Assembly (NCBI GenBank): GCA_016711705.1
Contig: JADJSK010000002.1
Span: forward strand, 682,001-746,000
Direction of reading: 5' to 3'
Length of the DNA stretch: 64,000 nt
Origin: Candidatus Brachybacter algidus
GTDB taxonomy: Bacteria; Bacteroidota; Bacteroidia; Chitinophagales; Saprospiraceae
The notes under the pieces are model-generated. The model saw only the letters and a list, made by a program, of their open reading frames with translations. It had not been told where the DNA came from and ran no database searches. Position 1 is the first letter of the stretch, and each line of letters begins with the position of its first letter. A program made the position numbers and the translations under genes. This document shows, one piece after another, positions 10,801 to 22,100 of the stretch.

Positions 10801-13486
10801 TATTGCCGGGCGAAGTTTTATTTCAGGAGATAGGGGTGTGGCTTTCGGCGCCAGGTTGAGTATTCCAAAGAAAACGTACAAATTTTTGATGTTCAGTTCT
10901 TCTATACAAGCGATGGCAGGTTTCGATGCCAGTATGATGTATGTAGATCAAAATGTGTCTTGTGGCTCCAACGGTACTTTTGGTATGAACAATTGGTACA
11001 TGCAAGGTCAGGCTTATGGCGCTTTTAAAGGATCATTGAGCATGCGCATTAATCTGCTTTTCTATTCAGGTACGGTGAAAATAGCGGAATTGGAAGCCGG
11101 AGCAGCCCTTCAGGCCAAACTACCAAATCCTACCTGGATGATGGGCTTCATTTATGGTAGATATTCTGTTTTGGGTGGCAGGATCAAAGGTAGATTTAGC
11201 TTTAAAGTAGAGATGGGTGAGCAATGCAGTGAACTACCGGAATATGATCCTTTGGCTAATATCCCTCTGATTATGGATGTTAGCCCTGTTGATAAAAGTA
11301 ATACCGAAGTTTATAGCAGCCCATCAGTTACCTTTTTCATTCCTATGGGTCAGACATTAAATATTCCTATAACTGATAGCAAGGGAAAAGTGACAACTAA
11401 ATTTTATCAATGTTTTGTAAATAATACTTATTCTAAGATCACTAAAAAAGGCAGTCCTATTGCTATTCCCGTTAATATCAATTACCAGGATACTTTTAGC
11501 ACCGCAGTATTTCAACCGAAATCTATGCTGGAGCCAAATACTGATTATGAATTTACGATCAGAGTTGGTTGGAAGGAGATAAAAGGAGCAGAAATTATTG
11601 CCAGTACTACATTTGAAGAAAGAAAGATTTCATTCCGAACTGGCGATAAACCAAGTAAGATTATTGCTGAGGCAATAGGTTATCAAGCTCCGGGATATCG
11701 ACAGAGATATTGGCACAAGAATTATGCACGTCCGCTTTTGGAGTTCAAACAACATGGTTGGGATTATTTATTTCCTACTGTCAGGCCTGTTTCTTTCAAA
11801 ACGAAAGATGTAAATATTGCATTGGCTTTCAGTGATGCCGGTTGGAATACAGTCAAAGTCAGTGATTCTACAAAGATATCAAGAGACATTCCGTTAAAAT
11901 ATGTATGTAGACTCAAAAACACTAAAACCAACACTGTAGTTGATTTAGATATCAATGAGTATCCGGTAAATAATCAGGATGGCGGTTTCGAAATAGTTAT
12001 TGACTTTTTCTACATTAATGGCTTCCCGATTCCTATCATCAAGCTGGTTCCCAAGAATTTGAGCGGAAAATTAGTGCGATTTGATGATTTGAATAATATA
12101 ACGCTGACAAAGGGGCAAATCTATTCCATAGAAATCATTCAGACGGCTGACGGAGCAGTGCCAATGCCGGTAACTACCACCGCTGTCCAAAATACAGAAT
12201 CTGTTATGTATAATGATACACTTGAAGTATATACAAAAGAAACGGTGACGCTTCAGGTGACACCTTTGAATCAATATAATCAGGCTATTCAGCAGATGAT
12301 CGGGGATGTAGTGCTGTACAATAATTATAACTTTGGCGTAAGTAAATATGAACATTTAAGATACAAATATTATGATATTACGTTCGCTTCCGACAAATGG
12401 GGTAGCGTTCGCAATGACTTTGGATATCCTGATCCGCAGTTGCCTCAGGTAAAGTTTAATCAATCAACATTTGACGAGTACTATGGATTTAATAACCCAA
12501 TCGAACCATTTGACAAATTTGATCAGATTGTATTACGGAACAATCTCCAGTACAGGTCAGACGGAGTCTATGGAAATCCGGTTAGAGACTATCTTTTAAA
12601 CCAAAGGAAGCCAATAGAAATGCTTGATTTAGTTGGAGATAGAGCGAATAAAGATGTGAAAGCCATGAGAGCTGTGCTTGCCAAAAATGATTCTAAAGCT
12701 CAAATATTAAAAGACGAATTATCTATTCCTGAACGCTTAATCCAGAGTTTATTGATTCCTTATGACCTTTATTACCCAAGAAATAGTGATAACAAAACCT
12801 ATTACGACCAAACAGGTGTTATTTTAAAGGACAATGGATCATTAGCCTCCTGGTATAAATTCAAAAATAAAGGGTTGAATGACGAGTACAATTCTCAGAG
12901 ATTGTCTTATCAACAATATACAGATTTTACAAAAAAAGTACTAAGCAATTACTTAAATGTTCCCGGATGGGCTAACCAACTCCACTTTAATACCAGTTTC
13001 AGTTCGACACTAACGGATAATGAAATTACCACGAAAACCATGAAGACTTGGGGGCCGGGAAATTATCCTGCTAATTACAGCTTACCTGGCACAGGATCAG
13101 CAAGCGGATCGACAGTTATGTGGATACAAAACAATGAGGGGCGAATTATTCAAAATATGCTCCAAATGTATATCAATCATGCTCAATGTTTAGATCAAAT
13201 GTCCGCAGCTTTGATTATTTCAAAAGAACAAATAAATACCTATAGGCTGATGCGCAACTATTACATAGATGGTTCAAACCTTAATTTTTTTAGAGTACTT
13301 TCGGATGCGTATGCAAACAATAGATTGGCAGCATTGAAAACTAAACAGTTAGGTTGGAAATTGAGATTTACAAATAATCAGGCACCGGAATATATACATT
13401 CAGCCGGTGCGCAGGACGGTAATACAAGAGGAGCCGGAATTAATGTTGATGCATATGATGTGATACTGCGCTGGATAGGATATTAA
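7874..13486 (+). CDS. 1870-aa secreted protein paralogous in part to the preceding gene
   Basis: The ATG follows the preceding TAG directly and in frame; a second ATG at 7883 is equally possible. Residues 4-30 can form a signal peptide (HRFKAQ then IFCAVLMLCFDGVVIA), supporting a separate gene. Residues about 120-560 repeat module 1 of the previous protein: a LNFTRSNVLVTGLGNEL segment, CDGFESFQLICEYRFP (about 213), ELGQFIGTVSIDPF, and WRGFYMKRLSVSLPEGL. A long beta-rich middle follows, then a Big_5/SbsA-like Ig domain (about 1132-1255, MDVSPVDKSN...FQPKSMLEPNTDYEFTIRV) and a Tyr/Asn-rich C-terminal region of unknown fold. It has no T9SS tail. A 10-bp gap separates its stop from the TTG that opens the next reading frame. 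Function is unknown; size and leader point to the cell surface. Confidence 0.8.
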   Translation: MIHMPDIHRFKAQIFCAVLMLCFDGVVIAKGGFEPTDKISGIGHEIIVPTSQTQILSKKITGLDLLWTKPTVETYSGIQLEALKDFDLKSNLPKNGFELKKMMSSRANHQSLPLLLNTSEYFLDADFRGHQMFLSSLKETSHGLIAELVFSVLTPEDQVLNFTRSNVLVTGLGNELCNMQLALEGDESTNDPEFPITIKGSMDLDSASYVSFTCDGFESFQLICEYRFPNNLLTPVQVGRNSVRAMFKITSTELGQFIGTVSIDPFEVVGLDDVRFEIQEAVVDYSTGSNFAGMEAIIDPQWPADLRGKYLNDTWRGFYMKRLSVSLPEGLSSTSGQRITIAIEDLLADHGSGVTGKVMASPALSGNVSGWGLSLDQLLLEVLANSVHEFKLEGKINIPIMEGTSGYEAMFNYPPGNPNGKAEISFNLTLDGTYKMPFLANSSLTLDNGSVAGISYTQGKFQPRATLHGKIELGLSNPNVTLPAMEFQDFKINDFSLPSYGDVAGKVTGGLDKISVGAFGFGGLNLPGGSGSTGYLDTNDDWYLGNKLASGPNNSGPSINTEDYAPGNDPAPNQKLAGFPITIRNIGLGKGQDGENSCYKLNFTIGVNFAKGVNAFNAEGSFSVWAGLDFNKILSSKPWDAVSYRKTTVESILIEADLGKVSITGGIRLINDDPVYGSGFKGAIAMQVKLPSAGFVVQSVGQFGNIPAKNGVEDYRYFFVDAEVGFSSGLQLGNTGLAIYGFSGGLFYNMNRLGDDPATVAASKNVASMPPNTIPNMTGQLLEPGITLSGTQYVPSLNKTSFQVGMIFGLSAPQTMLADVAFGMDINTSNGFAIEKVYFNGGAYLMNKGLADRKKGAAVLQLKLQLDLLNDELVGNFGFAFSVPTGVPANLALVTGQYNTNLTAVNVYFKFKGKKEYFFYAGTPSEPMKINFQLTESIKLGNINAYFMVGTQMPTIPTLVEIFDQEGYDLPNELRNIAGRSFISGDRGVAFGARLSIPKKTYKFLMFSSSIQAMAGFDASMMYVDQNVSCGSNGTFGMNNWYMQGQAYGAFKGSLSMRINLLFYSGTVKIAELEAGAALQAKLPNPTWMMGFIYGRYSVLGGRIKGRFSFKVEMGEQCSELPEYDPLANIPLIMDVSPVDKSNTEVYSSPSVTFFIPMGQTLNIPITDSKGKVTTKFYQCFVNNTYSKITKKGSPIAIPVNINYQDTFSTAVFQPKSMLEPNTDYEFTIRVGWKEIKGAEIIASTTFEERKISFRTGDKPSKIIAEAIGYQAPGYRQRYWHKNYARPLLEFKQHGWDYLFPTVRPVSFKTKDVNIALAFSDAGWNTVKVSDSTKISRDIPLKYVCRLKNTKTNTVVDLDINEYPVNNQDGGFEIVIDFFYINGFPIPIIKLVPKNLSGKLVRFDDLNNITLTKGQIYSIEIIQTADGAVPMPVTTTAVQNTESVMYNDTLEVYTKETVTLQVTPLNQYNQAIQQMIGDVVLYNNYNFGVSKYEHLRYKYYDITFASDKWGSVRNDFGYPDPQLPQVKFNQSTFDEYYGFNNPIEPFDKFDQIVLRNNLQYRSDGVYGNPVRDYLLNQRKPIEMLDLVGDRANKDVKAMRAVLAKNDSKAQILKDELSIPERLIQSLLIPYDLYYPRNSDNKTYYDQTGVILKDNGSLASWYKFKNKGLNDEYNSQRLSYQQYTDFTKKVLSNYLNVPGWANQLHFNTSFSSTLTDNEITTKTMKTWGPGNYPANYSLPGTGSASGSTVMWIQNNEGRIIQNMLQMYINHAQCLDQMSAALIISKEQINTYRLMRNYYIDGSNLNFFRVLSDAYANNRLAALKTKQLGWKLRFTNNQAPEYIHSAGAQDGNTRGAGINVDAYDVILRWIGY

Positions 13487-13508
13487 ATTACAATGATTGA
13501 GATTGAAT

Positions 13509-16157
13509 ATGTTATATATTAGATGTTTTATTATTTTGTTTTTAATGTGGACTTCATCTGCTGTAATTTATAGTCAGAATACTGCCCTGATCGTATTGGA
13601 TGCGGAGTATGATGGGGAAATGGTCCGACTTTCATGGGCACCCAATAATGATACCACGTGGTCACTGGGGAATAAATATGGTTATAGCATATCTCGTAGA
13701 GATGTGGCAAATAAAACAATGTTGCTGGCTAAGGAGATTAAACCAAAGCCTGTGTCTTGGTTTGAGCAGAATCAGCAATTGGACAATGGTTTCATATATG
13801 TGATCGGCAGGATATTATACGACCCGGAATATAATAAACAACTGATCCATGAGTCACTCACTAATCAGCGAATCCAATATGATTATTTGGTGCCGGAAGC
13901 GATTCGCAGCCCATTAGTAGCGCGATCACTTGGTTTGAATTTTTTAGATTCTACTTGTATTGCAGGCCAGAATTACACCTATAATGTATCGTTTAAGGAT
14001 TCTCTAGGCACGTTATATCAAAGCGAAATTATTGTCAATTTGGAGGGAGAAAGCACTGGCTTTCAGACAAATGAATTGTCCCTATTAAAATTCGAGCCTC
14101 CCGGTGGTACGCCATTATTTAATATGCGCAAAGATCTTGATGGTTTAAAGCGAATTGAAGTGGTAGCAAAAGCGTATCAAGATTCAATTGTATTAAGATG
14201 GGCACCAAACGACCATGTTTACTGGGCACTGACCAAAAATGAGCCTTATGCCGTATTCAAGGTTGTTTCAAGTAAAGACCCTTCATCAAGTGAAGCTGAA
14301 TATATTCTTCTGGATTCAGTTAAGCCCTGGACGCTGGAAATGTTTACTCCACAAATGGTGGCGAAGGACAGCCTCATTCTTGTAGCGGCTCAATCACTCT
14401 ATGGAGCACAAGAAAGTTCGGATAGTGATGGTTTGATTATCCAACATTCGGAGAGTGTAATGCGCTATGGAATGGCGATGTTGGCAGCAGACAGGTCACC
14501 ACTTGCAGCGACAGCTTTGGGATTACGTTTTGTCGACAAACATGTGAAAGTAGGGGAGACCTATAGATATTTGATCCTTACCAGAGCTGCAGAAAATGTC
14601 ATGGAAAACGGTTATATTGACATAATAAATCAAACGGATACACTATCAAGGATTCAAGGCTTTTATGCAGAAAAAAAGGACAAAAAAGTAAATCTTGTTT
14701 GGAGTAAATTGAATGATCAGCAATTTTCAGGTTATTTACTGGAACGTTCAGATGACAACGGTAAGACATTTAAACCGATTAATGAATCACCACTTTTATT
14801 TGTCCAAAACGAACACAGTAGAGAAGACGGAAATTATAGTTTCTTAGACTCTTTGGGCAATAATTATCAAAAGTACATGTACGGCATCAGAGGAGTTGAT
14901 GCGTTTGGAGATACCTCAGAAGTAACCCTCATTACTGCTTACGGAGTGGATATGACGCCTCCATCTGCACCGGCTATTTATTTTGCAGAATCAATTGCGC
15001 CTAATAAAATTCAACTTAAATGGCAGATGCCGGAGGAAAATTATGATCTGGATAAATTCCATATTCTCCTGGCAGGAAGCTTAGATGGAGATTACGAAAC
15101 AGTTGTTACAAATTTAGCAGGAAGTAACAGATCTTATGAGTATTCAAATGAAATCAATACCAATAGGTCATATTATTTTATCGTGGTGGCCCAAGATACT
15201 GCCGGGAATCAGCGAATGAGTTTGCATGTATTTGTACAAATGGTTGATTCTATTCCACCTGCTGCTCCTATAAATCTTCGTGGAATTATTGATTCCATGG
15301 GAATTGCAACAATTACATGGGATCAGGGAAAAGAGGATGATTTAGTTGGATATCGTATTTATATGGCAAATAATCCCGAACATGAATTTGCACAACTGAC
15401 CAAAGAATCCACTCCTATGAATGTTTGGCATGACAGTATAGAACTGGTTGCGCTGGATAAAAAGGTTTATTACAAGGTAGCAGCGGTGGATAGAAGTAAT
15501 AACTTTTCAGCATTTTCTACCATGCTCAGCCTTGATAGACCGGACATCATACGACCGGGAGCACCTGCAGTACATCCGACATCATCTGATACTAAAGGGG
15601 TAAAATTATTTTGGAGCTTAAGCCCAAGCAATGATGTTGTTGCCTACATTATTTATAGAAAAAATGTGTCCAAACTTGACACTTCTTATCACAGAATCAC
15701 CAGAATTCAAAGTAAAATTATGACTGAATGGTTGGATACAACAGCCGTTTACGAGCAGATTTATGAATACATTATCAAAGCACAAGATAAGTCCGGCTTA
15801 TTATCAGATGCAACTTTTCCTATCAAGGGACGAAGAATGTTTGATGTGGCTTTTTTAAAGATTGAAAGTTTGGTAGCAGAATATAAGAATGATTATGGAG
15901 CAGTGTATCTCCGATGGAATAATTCAATTAAGAAAACTGATTTTGAAATTGCACCGAAGTTCTATTATTATTTATACCGAAAAGTAAATGAAGAACCTTG
16001 GAAAAAGATCAAGCAACTGGATGCTGCTGCGCTTTCATTTTTAGACCGTGATTTAAAGACAAACGGTAGTTATAAATATGGAATCAAGATCGTCACTGAA
16101 GATGGAAAATCAGGTGTCATTTCTGAAAGCAATCCTATCAATTACACCAAAGATTAA
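13509..16157 (+). CDS. Secreted fibronectin type III repeat protein
   Basis: The frame opens at TTG 13497, but ATG 13509 gives a compact signal peptide (MLYIRCFIILFLMW...IYSQ). The N-terminal half contains two copies of one domain: LSWAPNNDTTWSLGN near residue 30 and LRWAPNDHVYWALTK near 230, each later followed by SPLVARSLGLNFLD or SPLAATALGLRFVD. The C-terminal half has about five FN3-like domains with the typical W, Y and xKAxDxxG pattern (for example NKIQLKWQMPEENYDLDKF, YRIYMANNP, YYKVAAVDRSNNFS). FN3 domains usually serve as spacers or adhesion modules. There is no sorting tail, so retention at the surface would rely on partners. It lies in the same transcription unit, 22 bp after the previous gene. 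Confidence 0.85.
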   Translation: MLYIRCFIILFLMWTSSAVIYSQNTALIVLDAEYDGEMVRLSWAPNNDTTWSLGNKYGYSISRRDVANKTMLLAKEIKPKPVSWFEQNQQLDNGFIYVIGRILYDPEYNKQLIHESLTNQRIQYDYLVPEAIRSPLVARSLGLNFLDSTCIAGQNYTYNVSFKDSLGTLYQSEIIVNLEGESTGFQTNELSLLKFEPPGGTPLFNMRKDLDGLKRIEVVAKAYQDSIVLRWAPNDHVYWALTKNEPYAVFKVVSSKDPSSSEAEYILLDSVKPWTLEMFTPQMVAKDSLILVAAQSLYGAQESSDSDGLIIQHSESVMRYGMAMLAADRSPLAATALGLRFVDKHVKVGETYRYLILTRAAENVMENGYIDIINQTDTLSRIQGFYAEKKDKKVNLVWSKLNDQQFSGYLLERSDDNGKTFKPINESPLLFVQNEHSREDGNYSFLDSLGNNYQKYMYGIRGVDAFGDTSEVTLITAYGVDMTPPSAPAIYFAESIAPNKIQLKWQMPEENYDLDKFHILLAGSLDGDYETVVTNLAGSNRSYEYSNEINTNRSYYFIVVAQDTAGNQRMSLHVFVQMVDSIPPAAPINLRGIIDSMGIATITWDQGKEDDLVGYRIYMANNPEHEFAQLTKESTPMNVWHDSIELVALDKKVYYKVAAVDRSNNFSAFSTMLSLDRPDIIRPGAPAVHPTSSDTKGVKLFWSLSPSNDVVAYIIYRKNVSKLDTSYHRITRIQSKIMTEWLDTTAVYEQIYEYIIKAQDKSGLLSDATFPIKGRRMFDVAFLKIESLVAEYKNDYGAVYLRWNNSIKKTDFEIAPKFYYYLYRKVNEEPWKKIKQLDAAALSFLDRDLKTNGSYKYGIKIVTEDGKSGVISESNPINYTKD

Positions 16158-16177
16158 ATTTTTCAAAATTGAAAGAA

Positions 16178-19100
16178 ATGAGAAACTTCTCAATAACAAT
16201 AGGACATTTAGTTATCGCTAATAGAAACTTAAAATTTCGTTTTTTTGGACTATTGTTTTTTGTGCTTTTAGCAAGTGGAGGTAAGGTTTTTGCAAATGTA
16301 AATGATAGCATCAGTTCCTTTAATTTGGATTGCGATAATCCACCCGGACCGGCAGAGATTGTTACAGCTTCTGGTTTATTTTGCGAGATGTATTCCATTA
16401 ACCTGGATGCCAATGATATATATGTGGGAAATGGTTTATGGTCTGTTGAAACAGGGCTTGGTACAATTATAGATCCTACAAATCCTCACACTCAATTAGT
16501 TGATTTACCTTTCGGTTCTGTAGTCGTATTGAGATGGACGGTAAGTAATGAAGATTGCCCTGACGTTTTTGATGAAATTACAATAACTATCGGTCACTCT
16601 GAACCGGAGATCATCTCCAATGCACCACTGTGCGAAGGTTTGACGATGATTTTAGAAATCGAAGATGCATCGCCCTTCACCACTTTTAATTGGTTTGACC
16701 CAAATAATAACCTTGCCGGCACTACTTCAACACTGACCATATCGAATGTCACACCTGGAATGCAAGGAGTTTACACAGTTTATGTCACAGACGAATATGG
16801 TTGCGAAATATCGGCTTCCAAAGGAGTCGAAATCCTCCAAACTGATGATGCAGATGCAGGAACAGACCAACTTCTTTGCACAGAAACAACTTATAATCTC
16901 AGCGCCAATGCACCAAGTTTTGGAAACGGCATGTGGAGTGTCGTCTCCGGAACAGGAGCTTTTGCGGATGAAACAGATCCTCTGACCTTAGTTTCTGATC
17001 TATCCCCTGGAGAAAATATGTTGGTTTGGACGATCACTTCATATTTTACTTGCCCTTCAAGTGGTGACACCATTACTCTGACTGTTGGTCACCCTGCACC
17101 TGAAATTACTTCCAATGCACCACTGTGCGTAGGTTCGACGATGATTTTAGAAATAGTTGATCCATCACCATTCACTTCTTTCAACTGGTATGATCCGAAT
17201 AATAATCTTGTTGGTACAAGTACCACATTGACAATACCGAATGTCACATCCGGCATGCAAGGAGTTTACACCGTTTACTTAACTGACGAATATGGTTGCG
17301 AAATATCGGCTTCCAAAGGAGTCGAAATCCTCCAAACTGATGATGCAGATGCCGGCCTTGACCAGCTCATTTGCACAGAAAACACTTACAATCTCAGCGC
17401 CAATACACCAAGTTTTGGAAACGGCATGTGGAGTGTAATTTCAGGAACAGGAACTTTTGCGGATGCAACAGATCCAAATACCCTAATTTCTGATCTTTCC
17501 GCCGGTGAAAATAAGTTGGTTTGGACTATCACTTCATATTTTACTTGCCCTTCAAGCAGTGACACCATTAATCTAACAATTGGTCACCCTGCACCTGAAA
17601 TTACCTCAAACGCACCACTGTGCGAAGGTTCGACACTAATTTTAGAAATAGTGGACCCATCTCCATTCACCAATTTCAACTGGTTTGACCCAAATAATAA
17701 TCTAGTAGGCACTACTTCAACACTGACCATACCCAATGTCACGCCTTCCATGCAAGGAGTTTACACCGTTTACCTAACTGACGAATATGGTTGTGAGATC
17801 TCTGCTTCGAAAGGTGTCGAAATCCTCCAAACTGATGATGCAGATGCAGGAACAGACCAACTTTTTTGCACAGAAACAACTTATAATCTCAGCGCAAATG
17901 CACCAAGTTTTGGAAACGGCATGTGGAGTATCGTCTCCGGAACAGCAACTTTTGCGGATGAAACAGATCCTCTGACCTTAGTTTCTGATCTATCCCCTGG
18001 AGAAAATATGTTGGTTTGGACGATCACTTCATATTTTACTTGCCCTTCAAGTAGTGACACCATTATTCTAACAATTGGTCACCCTGCACCTGAAATTACT
18101 TCCAACGCACCACTGTGCGAAGGTTCGACGATGATTTTAGAAATAGTTGATCCATCACCTTTCACCTCTTTTAACTGGTTTGATCCAAATAATAACCTTA
18201 TTGGGACTACTTCAACACTGACCATACCGAATGTCACACCCGGCATGCAAGGAGTTTACACAGTTTACCTAACTGATGAATATGGTTGCGAAATATCGGC
18301 TTCCAAAGGTGTCGAAATCCTTCAAACCGATGAAGCAGATGCAGGAACAGACCAACTCTTTTGCACAGAAACAACTTACAACCTCAGTGCCAATACACCA
18401 AACTTCGGCACCGGTTTGTGGAGTGTCATCTCAGGAACTGCGACTTTTGCAGATCCAACAGATCCAACAACCTTAGTTTCTGATCTATCCCCTGGAGAAA
18501 ATATGTTGGTTTGGACGATCACTTCTTATTTTACTTGCCCTTCTAGCAGTGACACCATTATTCTAACAATTGGTCACCCTGCACCTGAAATCACCTCAAA
18601 CGCACCACTGTGCCAAGGTTTGACGATGATTTTAGAAATCGGAGATGCATCGCCCTTCACCACTTTTAATTGGTTTGACCCAAATAATAACCTTGTTGGC
18701 ACTACTTCAACTTTGACCATACCGAATATCACTCCTGGAATGCAAGGAGTTTACTCCGTTTACTTAACTGACGAATATGGTTGTGAGATCTCTGCTTCGA
18801 AAGGTGTCGAAATCCTTCAAACCGATGATGCGGATGCAGGAACAGACCAACTTCTTTGCACAGAAACAACTTACAATCTCAGCGCCAATACACCAAACTT
18901 CGGCACCGGTATGTGGAGTGTACTTTCAGGAACTGCTACTTTTGCAGATCCAACAGATCCAGCAACCTTAGTTTCAGATCTATCCCCTGGAGAAAATAAG
19001 TTGGTTTGGACGATTACCTCTTATTTTACATGCCCTGCAAGTAGTGATACCATCACACTAACCGTTGGCCATCCAGCACCGGAGATCACATCCAACGCTC

Positions 19101-22100
19101 CGCTTTGTGTTGGCTCAACTCTAATTTTAGAAACAGTAAATCCTTTACCTTATAACACTTTTAACTGGTTTGACCCAAGTAACATCCTTGTTGGCACTAC
19201 CTCAACTTTGGAAATTTCAAACATAACACTTGCGATGGCGGGTACATACACCCTCATCACGACAGATGAGTTTGGCTGTGAGAAATCAACTTCCATTGAA
19301 GTGATAGTTGAAGAAGCAGATATCGCAAATGCCGGAATTGATCAATTACTTTGTTCTGAAAATACTTTCACCATGGAGGGCAATCAACCGTTAAGCGGCG
19401 AAGGTCTTTGGACAATATTAAGCGGAAGCGGAACTATTGAAAATCCTGCTAATCCAACAACGCTTGTTACTGATCTTGGCATTGGTGAAAATACCTTTAT
19501 ATGGACTATTACACCGACAAATGGTTGCGCTGCATCAAGTGATACTGTAATCATCACCATTGGCCATCCAGCACCGGAGATCACATCCAACGCTCCACTT
19601 TGCGAAGGTTCGACACTAATCTTAGAAATAGTTGATCCATCTCCTTACACGATATTCAACTGGTTTGACCCAAATAATATCCTAGAGGGTAACGCCTCTA
19701 CTTTGGAAATATCCAATATAATAATAGCGATGGCGGGTACATACACCATAATCACCACTGATGAATTTGGCTGTGAGAAATCAACTTTCATTGAAGTGAT
19801 GATTGAAGAAGCAGATATCTCAAATGCCGGAATTGATCAATTACTTTGTTCTGAAAATACTTTCACCATGGAGGGCAATCAACCGTTAAGCGGCGAAGGT
19901 CTTTGGACAATATTAAACGGAAACGGAACAATTGAAAATCCTACAAATCCTACAACGCTTGTTTCGGATCTTGGCATTGGTGAAAATACCTTTATATGGA
20001 CTATTACACCGACAAATGGTTGCGCTGCATCAAGTGATACTGTAATCATCACCATTGGCCATCCGGCACCGGAGATCACATCCAACGCTCCGCTTTGTGA
20101 AGGCTCAACTCTAATTTTAGAAACAGTAAATCCTTTAATTTATAACACTTTCAACTGGTTTGACCCAAATAATAACCTTGTTGGCACGACCTCTACTTTG
20201 GAAATCCCAAATATAACATTTGCGATGGCGGGTACCTACACCCTCATCACGACAGATGAATTTGGCTGTGAGAAATCATCTTCCATTGAAGTGATGATTG
20301 AAGAAGCAGATATCTCAAATGCCGGAATTGATCAATTACTTTGTTCTGAAAATACTTTCACCATGGAGGGCAATCAACCGTTAAGCGGCGAAGGTCTTTG
20401 GACAATATTAAACGGAAACGGAACAATTGAAAATCCTACAAATCCTACAACGCTTGTTTCGGATCTTGGCATTGGTGAAAATATCTTTGTATGGACGATT
20501 ACACCAATAAATGGTTGTTTAGAGTCAAGTGATAAAGTAATTATCACAGTTGGCCATCCGGCACCGGAGATCACATCCAACGCTCCACTTTGTGAAGGCT
20601 CAACTCTAATTTTACAAACAGTAAATCCTTTACCTTATAACACTTTTAACTGGTTTGACCCAAGTAACATCCTTGTTGGCACGACCTCTACTTTGGAAAT
20701 ATCCAATATAATAATAGCGATGGCGGGTACATACACCCTTATCACGACTGATGAATTTGGCTGTGAGAAATCATCTTCCATTGAAGTGATGATTGAAGAA
20801 GCAGATATCGCAAATGCCGGAATTGATCAATTACTTTGTTCTGAAAATACTTTCACCATGGAGGGCAATCAACCGTTAAGCGGCGAAGGTCTTTGGACAA
20901 TATTAAACGGAAACGGAACAATTGAAAATCCTACAAATCCAACAACGCTTGTTACTGATCTTGGCATTGGTGAAAATACTTTTGTCTGGACTATTACACC
21001 AATAAATGGTTGTTCAGAGTCAAGTGATAGTGTTATCATCACCATTGGTCTTCCAGCACCGGAGATCACATCCAACGCTCCACTTTGCGAAGGTTCGACA
21101 CTAACCTTAGAAATAGTTGATCCATCTCCTTACACGATATTCAACTGGTTTGACCCAAATAATATCCTAGTGGGTAACGCCTCTACTTTGGAAATATCCA
21201 ATATAATAATAGCGATGGCGGGTACATACACCCTCATCACCACTGATGAATTTGGATGTGAGAAATCAACTTCCATTGAAGTGATGATTGAAGAAGCAGA
21301 TATTGCAAATGCCGGAAATGATCAATTACTTTGTTCTGAAAATACTTTCACCATGGAGGGCAATCAACCGTTAAGCGGCGAAGGTCTTTGGACAATATTA
21401 AGCGGAAGCGGAACTATTGAAAATCCTGCTAATCCAACTACACTTGTTACTGATCTTGGCATTGGCGAAAATACTTTTGTCTGGACTATTACACCAATAA
21501 ATGGTTGTTCAGAGTCAAGTGATAGTGTTATCATTACCATTGGTCTTCCAGCACCTGAAATCACCTCCAATGCCCCACTTTGTGAAGGTTCAACATTAAT
21601 CTTAGAAACAGTAAATCCATCTCCTTACACGTTATTCAGCTGGTTTGACCCAAATAATAACCTTGTTGGCACGACCTCTACTTTGGAAATTTCAAACGTC
21701 ACATCTTCCATGTCAGGATTGTATACTCTTGCTTCTATAGATATATATGGATGTGAAAAATCTACCAGCATAGACATTGAAATACAAGTTGCTTATTTTG
21801 CAAATGCAGGAGATGACCAGTTGGTTTGCAATACTACAACCATTGTCCTAAGTGCTGAGATTCCTCCTAATGGAGTAGGGACCTGGACTTTAACGCAAGG
21901 CACCGGCACGATTATAGATGTAAATGATGCGAATTCAGTAGTCACGGGTCTAAGTCCTGGACAAAACTCATTCCTGTGGACGATTGATCCTGAAAATACT
22001 TGTACTTCAAGTAGTGATGAAGTGATAATAACCGTTGGACTACCGAACATTTCAATTGCTTCAAATGCACCAATATGTCAAGGGAATGAACTTGTGTTGA

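Noticed and set aside
19384..21570. Minus-strand open frames of 68 codons repeated at 495-bp steps
   Set aside because: They are antisense shadows of the repeat units of the giant gene and change in step with them; no leader, start signal or independent conservation is visible.
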